A stretch of DNA of 43,359 nt from NCBI GenBank assembly GCA_005797835.1, contig SYKG01000053.1, positions 1-43,359 on the forward strand, in the 5' to 3' direction. This stretch comes from Methylotenera sp. GTDB taxonomy: Bacteria; Pseudomonadota; Gammaproteobacteria; Burkholderiales; Methylophilaceae. Shown here one piece after another: positions 31,031 through 40,269 of this stretch. Position numbers and translations under genes: made by a program. Within the stretch, counting starts at the first letter, position 1. Every line of letters begins with the position of its first letter. Under the pieces are notes generated by a model. That model saw only the letters and a list, made by a program, of their open reading frames with translations. It searched no databases and had not been told where the DNA came from.

Positions 31031-32512
31031 TTAATGTAGTTTATCTAAAATATATTGAGTTAATAACCCAACTGGTCTTCCTGTAGCCCCTTTAGCTTTT
31101 CCAGATTTATATGCAGTTCCTGCAATATCTAAATGAGCCCATTTATATTTTTTTGTAAATCTAGATAAGAAACAAGCTGCAGTAATACTGCCCCCTGCTC
31201 TTCCACCAATATTTGCCATATCTGCAAAATTACTATTTAATTGAGATTGATAGTCTTCCCATAGGGGCATTCGCCATACTCTATCCATAGATATCTGGCC
31301 TGCCGATTCAAGATCTTTTGCAAGCTTGTCGTCATTGCTATATAAGCCTGAAGCATGATGACCCAAAGCAATTACACATGCGCCAGTGAGCGTTGCAATG
31401 TCAATCACTACTTCTGGATTAAATCTCTCTGCATAAGTTAACGCATCGCATAAAATTAATCTACCCTCTGCATCCGTATTCAATACCTCAATTGTTTGTC
31501 CTGACATACTAGTTAATATATCGCCTGGCTTCACAGCAAGCCCATCAGGTAAGTTTTCACATGTTGGAATTATTCCTACAATATTCATTGGCAGATTTAA
31601 TAAGCCAATTGTCTTAAAAGTACCTAAAACACTAGCTGCGCCACACATATCATATTTCATTTCATCCATATCGCCTGCAGGTTTAATTGATATGCCTCCC
31701 GCGTCAAAAGTAATACCCTTACCAATCAAAATAATAGGTTTTTGCATTTTTTTACCCTTGTTATGCTGAAGTACAATAAATTTAGGTGGCTGTCTGCTTC
31801 CTTTAGCAACGCCAAGAAAAGAGCCCATTTTTAATTTTTCAATTTGCTTTTGATCTAAAACTTCAATTTTCATACCATATTCTTTTCCAATTTCTTGAGC
31901 TTTTTTACCTAAATAAGTTGGTGTACAGATATTAGGCGGTAGATCTCCAAGTGTTTTTGTAAGCTCAATTCCTTTTGCTAGTGCAAAAGATTTCTTCAGG
32001 ACCCCCTCAAAGATCTTTTGATTTTTCTTATCAGAAGCTATAAAAAAGTTAAAAGTTTTTTTAGCTTTTTTTTCAATAGTTTTAAGCTCTGCGAATTCAT
32101 AACTCACATCCATCACTTCATTAACAAAATGCTCAAGATTCCAAACAATATCTCCCCCCTGAACAGATGCAATTTGGAGATAAGATGTAACTGTCTTAAC
32201 ATCCATTTTATTAAGCTCATAAATCATTGCCCTTACTGCAGCCTGGTATTTTTTTCCATCAAGCTCTTTTTCCTTACCTAAGCCTATTAAAAGTATTTTT
32301 GAAATTTTTGTTCCAGGGATGTTATACAAGATAAGAGAAGAGCCAGCCTTACCGCTCATATCACCATGTTTTAAAATTGAGGTGATATGGCTAATAGTGG
32401 TTGTATTTAACGATAATTTGTCAAAAACAACCTTAAGTGAGTCGTAAACTCCAAGGACTAATACATCAGAGACTTGTTTCTCCAGCTGGTCTATTTTTAT
32501 GCTAAATTTCAT
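31031..32512 (-). CDS. pepA: Cytosol (leucyl) aminopeptidase
   Basis: GKGITFDAGGISIKPAGDMDEMKYDMCGAASV, NTDAEGRLILCDALTYAE (M17 signature). Confidence 0.97.
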   Translation of the reverse strand: MKFSIKIDQLEKQVSDVLVLGVYDSLKVVFDKLSLNTTTISHITSILKHGDMSGKAGSSLILYNIPGTKISKILLIGLGKEKELDGKKYQAAVRAMIYELNKMDVKTVTSYLQIASVQGGDIVWNLEHFVNEVMDVSYEFAELKTIEKKAKKTFNFFIASDKKNQKIFEGVLKKSFALAKGIELTKTLGDLPPNICTPTYLGKKAQEIGKEYGMKIEVLDQKQIEKLKMGSFLGVAKGSRQPPKFIVLQHNKGKKMQKPIILIGKGITFDAGGISIKPAGDMDEMKYDMCGAASVLGTFKTIGLLNLPMNIVGIIPTCENLPDGLAVKPGDILTSMSGQTIEVLNTDAEGRLILCDALTYAERFNPEVVIDIATLTGACVIALGHHASGLYSNDDKLAKDLESAGQISMDRVWRMPLWEDYQSQLNSNFADMANIGGRAGGSITAACFLSRFTKKYKWAHLDIAGTAYKSGKAKGATGRPVGLLTQYILDKLH

Positions 32513-32555
32513 ATATATGCCTTAAATATTCTCGAATTTTAAAACGGGAAAATCA

Positions 32556-33650
32556 ATGTTATTTAAAACGTCTTTAAAAAAAGAACTACTTATTAATTCA
32601 ATTACGGCCCTTTTAATACTGATAAGTATAGTTTTGGCCCAAAGAGTTACAGTTTATCTTAAATTTGCAGCAAAAGGCTCTATACCGAACGATGCTATAA
32701 AAACGATATTAGGTCTAAATTTAATCAAATATTCTCCACTTTTATTATCTCTGTCAATTTTTCTAGCTGTTCTTCTTACCTTATCTCGATGGTATAGAGA
32801 TCAAGAAATGATTATCTGGCTCAGTTCGGGGCTAAGTCTTGCAAAAATTATCAAACCTATTACATCTTTTGTTATGCCAGCGGTATTTTTAGTTGCTTTT
32901 CTATCCCTTTTTCTGAATCCTTGGGCAGTTAGAACTGCTGATCAATTTAAAAGTCAATTAAAAAGTCGCGATGAATTATCAACAATTAATCCAGGAACAT
33001 TTAAGGAGTCAAAAAATTCCGAACGAGTATTTTATGTTGAAAGTTTTGATAGCTTAGGGAGCGCTGTCAAAAATATATTTGTTCAAACAAAACAAAATAA
33101 CAAATTAGGTATCGTAATCGCTAATAATGGTCGTCGAGAAATTTCAAGTAAAGGCGATACCTATATTATCATGGAGAAAGGTCGAAGATACGAAGGTGTT
33201 CCGAATACAAAAGAATTCTCCACAACAGAATTTGATAAGTATGGAATTCTAACAACGCAAGAACCTATTGAATCTTTCGAAGAAAGTATTGATAGCAAAA
33301 AACTTTATGATGTTATCAAATCAAACACACTTCAAGATCGTTTAGAGTTTCAATGGAGAATTGCTTCTCCTATCGCAAGTATTTTATTAGTTTTTTTAGC
33401 AATCCCTTTAAGTTTTACAAATCCTCGAGCAGGACGGTCACTCAATATTATTTTTGCAGTCCTAATTTTTATAATTTACAACAATCTTTTGGCTATCATG
33501 AATACCCTGATTACTTTAAAAAAAGTAAATATAGCTGTTGGCTTTTGGCCGATCCATATTATTTTCCTATTACTAACAATTTATCTCACCTATAAACGTT
33601 CAATGAATCAGCCAATTTTTAAATTAGGAAGTATGTTTAATACTAAATGA
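32556..33650 (+). CDS. lptF: LPS export ABC transporter permease LptF
   Basis: YjgP/YjgQ family topology; ELLINSITALLILISIVLAQRVTVYL, EFQWRIASPIASILLVFLAIPLSFTNPRAGRS; divergent from pepA, overlaps lptG. Confidence 0.93.
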   Translation: MLFKTSLKKELLINSITALLILISIVLAQRVTVYLKFAAKGSIPNDAIKTILGLNLIKYSPLLLSLSIFLAVLLTLSRWYRDQEMIIWLSSGLSLAKIIKPITSFVMPAVFLVAFLSLFLNPWAVRTADQFKSQLKSRDELSTINPGTFKESKNSERVFYVESFDSLGSAVKNIFVQTKQNNKLGIVIANNGRREISSKGDTYIIMEKGRRYEGVPNTKEFSTTEFDKYGILTTQEPIESFEESIDSKKLYDVIKSNTLQDRLEFQWRIASPIASILLVFLAIPLSFTNPRAGRSLNIIFAVLIFIIYNNLLAIMNTLITLKKVNIAVGFWPIHIIFLLLTIYLTYKRSMNQPIFKLGSMFNTK

Positions 33651-34717
33651 AAATTTTAAATCGGTACCTTAACTTAGAGTTGGCAATACCTATTTTCTGG
33701 GTCATGCTTGGTATTATAGGGTTATTTACTTTTTTTGATTTTATTCAAGAAATAAATGATTTAGGAAAAGGTACATATAGCTTACTAAGTATATTTAGTT
33801 ATGTAGTTCTGAGTATACCTGGTCACGTTTATGAAATAGTTCCAATTGCTGTACTTATTGGGTGTATGTTCGCTATGGGACAGCTATCTGAAAGTTCGGA
33901 GTTAACTATTATTCGATCAAGTGGATTTTCATTAAAACGATTAGCTTTTACTTTATCTTTTGTGGGATTTTTTTTCACCATATTTACTTTTGCTATCGGG
34001 GATCTAGTCACCCCTTTTACAGAAAAAAAAGCGCTAGAAACAAAAATTCAAGCTAAAGACTCGATTGTAAGTCAAGCAATGAAATCTGGATTATGGATTA
34101 AAGATAGAAATAGTTTTATTAATATCGAACATATTTTACCAGACGCAAGCTTATCGAAAATTCATATCTATGAGTTTGATAATAATTTTAAACTGAGAAC
34201 AATAACAAATGCTAAAAAAGGAAATTTTAAAGGCTCGGAATGGGGTTTAGAAGATATTAGTCAAACTATATTTAATCAAAACAAAGTTTCAACAATTTCT
34301 CTTAAAAATGCAAACTGGGAATCACTTATCAGACCCGAAATGATGAATGTTCTTCTTCTATCTCCTGAAAAAATGTCCTCCATAAATCTTATTAACTTTA
34401 TAAAATATTTAAAAAGCAATAAGCAAAAAGTTACTAGATATGAATTCGCTTTATGGGAAAAATTAATTTACCCACTAGCATCTTTAGCAATGGTTATATT
34501 TGCTATTCCATTCGGATTCTTACAAGAGCGCTCTGGTGGCAAAAATATAAAAATATTTTTTGGTATTTTGATTGGTATCTTTTACCAGATCATGAATTCA
34601 TCTTTTAGATATATTGGGCTCCTAAATGATTGGCAGCCACTACTATGTGCCGTCATACCCACACTTATTTTCTTTTTGATTGGCGTGGTGATGATTTATA
34701 AAACCGAATATCAATAA
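33647..34717 (+). CDS. lptG: LPS export ABC transporter permease LptG
   Basis: MKILNRYLNLELAIPIFWVMLGIIGLFTFFDFIQEINDLGKGTYSL, FALWEKLIYPLASLAMVIFAIPFGFLQERSGGKNIKIFFGI. Confidence 0.94.
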   Translation: MKILNRYLNLELAIPIFWVMLGIIGLFTFFDFIQEINDLGKGTYSLLSIFSYVVLSIPGHVYEIVPIAVLIGCMFAMGQLSESSELTIIRSSGFSLKRLAFTLSFVGFFFTIFTFAIGDLVTPFTEKKALETKIQAKDSIVSQAMKSGLWIKDRNSFINIEHILPDASLSKIHIYEFDNNFKLRTITNAKKGNFKGSEWGLEDISQTIFNQNKVSTISLKNANWESLIRPEMMNVLLLSPEKMSSINLINFIKYLKSNKQKVTRYEFALWEKLIYPLASLAMVIFAIPFGFLQERSGGKNIKIFFGILIGIFYQIMNSSFRYIGLLNDWQPLLCAVIPTLIFFLIGVVMIYKTEYQ

Positions 34718-35111
34718 AATAATTTTTTAAAATTAGATCGTGAAGATATAACTGTTTTTTATTAATAAGTGCCCATATAAAACTAACTCCTGCTACCAAA
34801 GTACCTAGGGTTGCAAATATATATCTTTTCCATGCTAATTTTTTAGTAAGGTGCCCATGAGAGGAAACAATTTTTATTTTCCATGCTCTCATAGCTAATG
34901 TTTGCCCTGACGTTGACCAGCAATATGTAAAGTAACTTCCAGAAATTATCCATAAATAAATTTGAAGTATTTGCCTTTGATATCTTCCAAAATATTCATC
35001 TAGAAAATATATATATATAAATCCTGAAACCATCCATATCGGAATGAGTGCAAACAATTCATAAAGTAAGGATCCAAAAATCCTAAGAAGTGGTGGGTTA
35101 GTTTTATTCAC
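34665..35111 (-). CDS. RDD family membrane protein; start revised from 35186 to GTG at 35111
   Basis: NPPLLRIFGSLLYELFALIPIW is a typical RDD opening; TLAMRAWKIKIVSSHGHLTKKLAWKRY. GTG at 35111 sits just after the upstream stop and removes a 61-nt overlap. Confidence 0.82.
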   Translation of the reverse strand: MNKTNPPLLRIFGSLLYELFALIPIWMVSGFIYIYFLDEYFGRYQRQILQIYLWIISGSYFTYCWSTSGQTLAMRAWKIKIVSSHGHLTKKLAWKRYIFATLGTLVAGVSFIWALINKKQLYLHDLILKNYFIDIRFYKSSPRQSKRK

Positions 35112-35125
35112 AAACAAAAAGAAAA

Positions 35126-36127
35126 TCAATGAAGAGCAAAATATAGATAAGTAAAGTAAAAGATTCCATTTATACCCAAATGCCAAACTTTTATATTTGA
35201 TTTTTGTATAAGAAACCTAAGCCATATAGAAGAAATAAGCGTTATAAAAATGCATAAATAAACTTCTTTTCTTGGCTCCCATGGGGTCAAAAGAATGCCA
35301 AGTGCGGGAAGAAGTGTTCCTTGAAACACCATTGCACCAGTTATATTGCCAAAAGCAAGTGTATCTTTACCTTTACGAATCCAAAAAATACTATTTACTT
35401 TTTCAGGGAGCTCGGTCGCTATAGGAATAATTAACATTGATAAAATAAGTGCAGAAATTCCTAAAATAGATGATGTCTCTTCAATCCCAGAAATAAAACC
35501 TTTTGCTCCGAATATTAACAAAGCTAACCCGATAAATAATTGGAGAGTAATAATCAAATAATTATTTGGTAACCCAATTCTTTCCATATGCATTAGACCT
35601 GATGCTTCTGTGGCATGACCATCATTAACAAGTTTTTTTGATGCTTTAATAGTCAAAAGAATATAAATAAAATATGAGAAAACCATTAAAAAAGCTATTA
35701 ACCCCCTTACAAACTCATTAGTATGAGGAATAAATAAGGCGATTCCAGCAAAAATAAATGAGGCTATAAAAAAATCTAAATCTCTGATTAAACCAGTTTT
35801 TTCAGGCTTCAGATTGCCTCTCAATCCTCTATGCCCAATTACAAAAGTAGCCATAATAAACATTGTCAAAGTGGAGAGCATCAGAGGGGCGCCTAAAATA
35901 GCACCTACGCCAATTTCATGATTAGTCTCAACATTGCCGTGAGAAGATAAAAGTGCCAAAAGTGGCACTAGTGTCTCAGGAAGAGCAGTTCCTATAGCTG
36001 CAAAAATAGATCCTGTCACACCTTCAGAAATCTTTAATTTTTCCCCCAAATGCTCAAGCGCATTGGTAAATATCTCAGCTGAGACTAGAATAACCAATAA
36101 CATGAAAAATAATTTTATGAAAATCAT
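35126..36127 (-). CDS. CaCA-superfamily sodium/calcium exchanger-like protein
   Basis: Two alpha-repeats: ISEGVTGSIFAAIGTALPET and LGISALILSMLIIPIATELPEK; about 10 TM segments. Confidence 0.85.
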   Translation of the reverse strand: MIFIKLFFMLLVILVSAEIFTNALEHLGEKLKISEGVTGSIFAAIGTALPETLVPLLALLSSHGNVETNHEIGVGAILGAPLMLSTLTMFIMATFVIGHRGLRGNLKPEKTGLIRDLDFFIASFIFAGIALFIPHTNEFVRGLIAFLMVFSYFIYILLTIKASKKLVNDGHATEASGLMHMERIGLPNNYLIITLQLFIGLALLIFGAKGFISGIEETSSILGISALILSMLIIPIATELPEKVNSIFWIRKGKDTLAFGNITGAMVFQGTLLPALGILLTPWEPRKEVYLCIFITLISSIWLRFLIQKSNIKVWHLGINGIFYFTYLYFALH

Positions 36128-36163
36128 TTTAATCCTTAAATTTTAAATTTCCTTTATTTAACA

Positions 36164-36730
36164 ATGTTTAAATCTATATCAATAAACAAGTCTGGATTTA
36201 TAGATAAAGCAAAGATTATATTATCGCCTAACTTTGATAATCGACCGACTAAGTCAACCATTAGTTTAATTGTAATTCATAATATTAGTCTCCCACCTGG
36301 AATTTATGAGGGTAAGTATATTTTTGATTTATTTACAAATAAACTTAGCCCTGATGATCATGAATACTTTAGATCTATTACAAATTTAAAAGTATCCTCA
36401 CATTTTTTAATTAGAAGAGATGGTTCACTTTTTCAGTTTGTATCATGTCTTGACCGCGCATGGCATGCTGGGGAGTCAACCTGGAGAGGAATTAACAATT
36501 GCAATGATTTTTCAATTGGCATTGAACTAGAAGGAAGCGATTATGATGCTTTTGAAACTAACCAATATGACTGCTTAAAAGAATTAATTCAATGCTTAAT
36601 CAAAGAATATCCAATCATAAGTATTGCTGGACATTCTGACATTGCCCCATCAAGAAAAACAGACCCTGGCCCTTATTTTAAGTGGGATAAGATAAAAACT
36701 TGCTTTGACCAATTAACATATAAAAGCTAA
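36164..36730 (+). CDS. ampD: 1,6-anhydro-N-acetylmuramyl-L-alanine amidase AmpD
   Basis: LIVIHNISLPPG, VSSHFLIRRDGSLFQFVSCLDRAWHAGES, IAGHSDIAPSRKTDPGPYFKW (zinc ligands conserved). Confidence 0.96.
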   Translation: MFKSISINKSGFIDKAKIILSPNFDNRPTKSTISLIVIHNISLPPGIYEGKYIFDLFTNKLSPDDHEYFRSITNLKVSSHFLIRRDGSLFQFVSCLDRAWHAGESTWRGINNCNDFSIGIELEGSDYDAFETNQYDCLKELIQCLIKEYPIISIAGHSDIAPSRKTDPGPYFKWDKIKTCFDQLTYKS

Positions 36731-37956
36731 TTTTTAGTGACGAATTTATGAACAATTAGACTTGCTACAATATCTCCCTCAACATTTACTGCAGTTCTAA
36801 ATGTATCAAGTAAGCGATCGATAGGTAATAAAATAGCAAGCGCTTCTAGAGGAAGTCCCACAGATTGTAATACCATTGCCATGGTAACCATGCCAGCGCT
36901 CGGAATACCTGGGGCACCAATCGCAGCTATCATTGCAGTAAAAAAAATAATGATTTGTTGCCCCAAGCCTAAATCGACACCTGCAAGATTTGCAATAAAT
37001 AAGGCTGCAGAGGCCTCATAAAGTGCTGTGCCATCCATATTTACAGTTGCCCCTATAGGAATAACAAATCTAGCAATATCTGATTTAACTTTTAAATTAT
37101 TTTCAACCACTCTTAAAGTAACTGGAATAGTTGCGCTACTTGAGCTTGTAGCGAGCGCTGTCATAATTGCTTCTCGCGCTCCTTGCCATAAGATGAATAA
37201 GTTTATTTTTGTAAAAAAATAAAGTAGCAAAGGTAAAATAATTATTCCATGAAAAAGTGTCGTACCAATAATAACTATTATAAATTTTGATAGCGACATA
37301 AACAAATCTGGTGATTGTGTCGTCACTAACTTAATAAAAAGTGCTGAAACACCATAAGGAGAAAATCTTATAATCCAAGAAACAATCTTCATAATGATCC
37401 CCAATAGATCATTGAATATTTTTTTTACTTCAAAAAATTCTTTTCCGCCTTTAGCAATTGCAAACCCTACTAAGATTGAAAATGTAATAACTCCTAGAAT
37501 ATTTCCCTCAGTCATAGCTTTTACTGGATTGACAAAAATACTACTAAAAAATTGTTTCATAAATACAGTGAAGTTAACTGAAGATATGTGAAACTTATTT
37601 AATTGATCGCTAAATAAAGATAAAGACATGCCACGACCTGGCTCAAATAGATTCATTGATCCAATACCTAAGGCAATAGCAAGTGCCATTGAAGAGAAAA
37701 AGAATAAAAATGTTAAAAGCCATATTTTTGACGATTGTTTATGCGAGCTTAAATTTGCTATACCTACAGATATAGAAAAGAATATTATTGGGACTAAAAC
37801 CATCTTTAAAGAAGAAATAAATATATCTGCAACAAGATCAGCTATATAAATAACTGAATCCCCCCAAATCACAGTTGAATTAAATTTAATATAAAAACCA
37901 ATTAATAAACCAGCAAGGGCGCCTATTAAAATATGATTATTTGTTTTGTTTTTCAT
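36727..37956 (-). CDS. Dicarboxylate/amino acid:cation symporter (DAACS family)
   Basis: SSSATIPVTLRVVENN, IPIGATVNMDGTALYEASAALFIA (NMDGT motif), DRLLDTFRTAVNVEGD. Confidence 0.93.
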   Translation of the reverse strand: MKNKTNNHILIGALAGLLIGFYIKFNSTVIWGDSVIYIADLVADIFISSLKMVLVPIIFFSISVGIANLSSHKQSSKIWLLTFLFFFSSMALAIALGIGSMNLFEPGRGMSLSLFSDQLNKFHISSVNFTVFMKQFFSSIFVNPVKAMTEGNILGVITFSILVGFAIAKGGKEFFEVKKIFNDLLGIIMKIVSWIIRFSPYGVSALFIKLVTTQSPDLFMSLSKFIIVIIGTTLFHGIIILPLLLYFFTKINLFILWQGAREAIMTALATSSSSATIPVTLRVVENNLKVKSDIARFVIPIGATVNMDGTALYEASAALFIANLAGVDLGLGQQIIIFFTAMIAAIGAPGIPSAGMVTMAMVLQSVGLPLEALAILLPIDRLLDTFRTAVNVEGDIVASLIVHKFVTKN

Positions 37957-37960
37957 TTGT

Positions 37961-39217
37961 TTAATCTATTCGTTCGACGACTGCTGCAAAAAAACCATCT
38001 GTTTTTTGATTATGTGGAGATAATTTTAAAAAATTACCTGTAGTTAGGGGTATTTGATTCTTTATTAATATATCATTCGCAGAAATAGATCTAAAATTTT
38101 CATTATTTTTTAAAAAACTTTCAATGATAGACTCATTTTCTCTTCTTAAAAGACTGCATGTCGAATAAATTAATCGGCCCTCTTTTTTTACAAGCTTTTT
38201 AGCTTCTTCAAGAATCGCCAATTGTTTCAAATTTAGCTCATCTAAATCCTGTATAAGATTTTTCCATTTTAAATCAGGATTCCTTCTAAGAGTCCCGGTG
38301 CCACTGCATGGGACATCAACAAGTACTCGGTCAAATTTTCCATATAATTTTTTAATTTTTTTATCTTTTTCATTTTTAATTTTTTGTGCAAATAAATTAG
38401 ATAGCCCAGATTTTTTTAATCGCTTTCCTAGATTATTTATTCTTTTTTCTGAAATATCGTAAGCATATATACGGCCAGTATTTTTCATAATTGCTCCTAA
38501 TGCTAGGCTTTTTCCTCCTGCGCCAGCACAAAAATCTGCAACCATCATTCCCCTTTTAGCATCCACTAAAAAACTTAATATTTGACTACTTTCATCTTGA
38601 ACCTCAATTTTTCCTTCTACAAATAGTGGATTTCGGCTTAACGATGTTCCCCGAGAAATTCGTATACCAGTGGGCGAAAAAGTCATTACTTCCGCATCAA
38701 ATCCATCTTCTAAAAACAATTTAACTAACTCATCTCGACTAATTTTTATAGTATTAACTCTAATATCTAATTTAGCTGGCTCAAGAAAACTTCTACCTAA
38801 AAGTATTGTCTCCTCTAGACCATATTGTTCAACAAATAATTCCCAAAGCCAATCAGGTAAACTTAATTTTTCTGGCCACGTATATTGCTCTGTATCTCTT
38901 GATTTTAATGATTTGGCCCATTCAATTTCTTCTTTACTTAATCCATGTTCCAAGTCGCGAATACTTCTTCCATCAATTTTGATTAGCCACGTAATCACGA
39001 GACGCTTATAGTTTTCATTATCTTCATTTATTTTCTTTAAAAATCTTAATCGTCTTAATATACTATAGACACAATCCGCAATTTCACCTCTATCTTTTTG
39101 CCCCAATTCACTATGCTCTTTAAAATAAGTACTTAATTTCATATCTGCTGGTCCATAAAAATCTAGAACCTTGCCTAGAATATTTGCACAATGTTGTATC
39201 AAATTTAAATTACGCAT
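37961..39217 (-). CDS. rsmB: 16S rRNA (cytosine(967)-C(5))-methyltransferase RsmB
   Basis: NusB-like N-domain; VADFCAGAGGKSLALGAIM, VLVDVPCSGTGTLRRNPDLKW, LIYSTCSLLRRENE. Confidence 0.95.
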   Translation of the reverse strand: MRNLNLIQHCANILGKVLDFYGPADMKLSTYFKEHSELGQKDRGEIADCVYSILRRLRFLKKINEDNENYKRLVITWLIKIDGRSIRDLEHGLSKEEIEWAKSLKSRDTEQYTWPEKLSLPDWLWELFVEQYGLEETILLGRSFLEPAKLDIRVNTIKISRDELVKLFLEDGFDAEVMTFSPTGIRISRGTSLSRNPLFVEGKIEVQDESSQILSFLVDAKRGMMVADFCAGAGGKSLALGAIMKNTGRIYAYDISEKRINNLGKRLKKSGLSNLFAQKIKNEKDKKIKKLYGKFDRVLVDVPCSGTGTLRRNPDLKWKNLIQDLDELNLKQLAILEEAKKLVKKEGRLIYSTCSLLRRENESIIESFLKNNENFRSISANDILIKNQIPLTTGNFLKLSPHNQKTDGFFAAVVERID

Positions 39218-39219
39218 AT

Positions 39220-40269
39220 TTAAGGCTCTAAAGATTCTGTTTCAATTTTTTTTACAGTTTGGTCTAAAATACTGCCATCTTTTTCTGTTTTTCTTATTTT
39301 GATTGGAAGATATCTATAGTCTTTTGCAAGCCAGAGATCTATTCTTTCTTCATTGTTGTAATTAAATTTTGCTATATGTATAGTGAATAAATTTTCTACT
39401 TCAGTCTCGATAATTTCTTCTCCAACAAAAGCATAATCATAAGGCTTAAAGTTCTTTCCATTTGTGATGTAAATTTTCATTTTAGTTAAAGGGGGTTCAA
39501 ACATGAATTGATACATAAAACTTAGCATATCTTGAGATCCTTCCAATATCTCAAACTCGCTTGTTTTTCCATTAGCTGAGGTAATAATTTTTTTAGATTC
39601 CCAATCAAAAACTGCAAGATTATCTATCTTGCTACCAAATTGATAATGGTAATTTAATGGCTTTAACCCTTCTGGCGTAATCAGTCCGTCGCTTATTTGT
39701 ACTAATTTATTCCAATAAAAAAGGGATGCGAATCCCTTTGCTTCAACCTCATTTCTGATACTGTAGTGATTGTCTTGCTCTAATAGATATATAGTTTTTG
39801 CTGCTCCTACAGGGGAGCTGCCTAAACTTCTTCTTACATCATAATCAATCACTACTTTTTTATATAGGATTTCTTTTTTATCATTTTGATCTGCGTCTTG
39901 AGAAACTTCCTTTAATTCATAATCTTGAAGATCTTGGCTCAAATCTTTTATTGAACTCTCCTTTTTTTCATTCGAAATAGTATCTATTTGCCTATTTTGT
40001 TTTATATTATTTTTGAGAGAAGGTGATTTTTTTTTAGTTACTACTTCTTTATTTGTTATAGGATTAGTTACTACTTCTTCATTTTTTACATGATTTTCAA
40101 GATAACTTTTAATTACAACATTAAGATTATCAGGTTTTTTCAAAAAGAATGGGTTGTATATATCAATACCTCCTAATAAAAAAAGATGAATTAAAATTGA
40201 AGCAAAAATGGCTAATAAAAATTTTATATAATTACTTTTCAGAAGTTTTTTTATACAATTAGAATCCAT
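39220..40269 (-). CDS. DUF3108 protein with N-terminal TM anchor and low-complexity linker (TonB-like N-terminus)
   Basis: YIKFLLAIFASILIHLFLLGGIDIYNPFF anchor, Lys/Asn/Glu-rich linker, DUF3108-like region GLITPEGLKPLNYHYQFG...FDWESKKIIT...GSQDMLSFMYQF...YLPIKIRKTEKDGS. Confidence 0.8.
   Translation of the reverse strand: MDSNCIKKLLKSNYIKFLLAIFASILIHLFLLGGIDIYNPFFLKKPDNLNVVIKSYLENHVKNEEVVTNPITNKEVVTKKKSPSLKNNIKQNRQIDTISNEKKESSIKDLSQDLQDYELKEVSQDADQNDKKEILYKKVVIDYDVRRSLGSSPVGAAKTIYLLEQDNHYSIRNEVEAKGFASLFYWNKLVQISDGLITPEGLKPLNYHYQFGSKIDNLAVFDWESKKIITSANGKTSEFEILEGSQDMLSFMYQFMFEPPLTKMKIYITNGKNFKPYDYAFVGEEIIETEVENLFTIHIAKFNYNNEERIDLWLAKDYRYLPIKIRKTEKDGSILDQTVKKIETESLEP
40034..40079. repeat. Imperfect tandem repeat: 16-bp identical units TTAGTTACTACTTCTT with 30-bp period
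   Basis: Copies at 40034-40049 and 40064-40079; encode ...EEVVTNPITNKEVVTKKK in the DUF3108 linker. Confidence 0.8.

Noticed and set aside
34720-34735. TAATTTT-TT-AAAATTA inverted repeat just after the lptG stop
   Set aside because: All A/T with a 2-nt loop; expected by chance at this composition and too weak for a confident terminator call.
36721-36740. CTAA-TTT-TTAG at the ampD/DAACS junction as a terminator
   Set aside because: Only a 4-bp AT-rich stem; not distinguishable from chance.
38670-39011. 113-aa plus-strand ORF antisense to rsmB
   Set aside because: Lies wholly inside a confidently identified CDS, has no recognisable domain, and is a shadow frame in AT-rich sequence.
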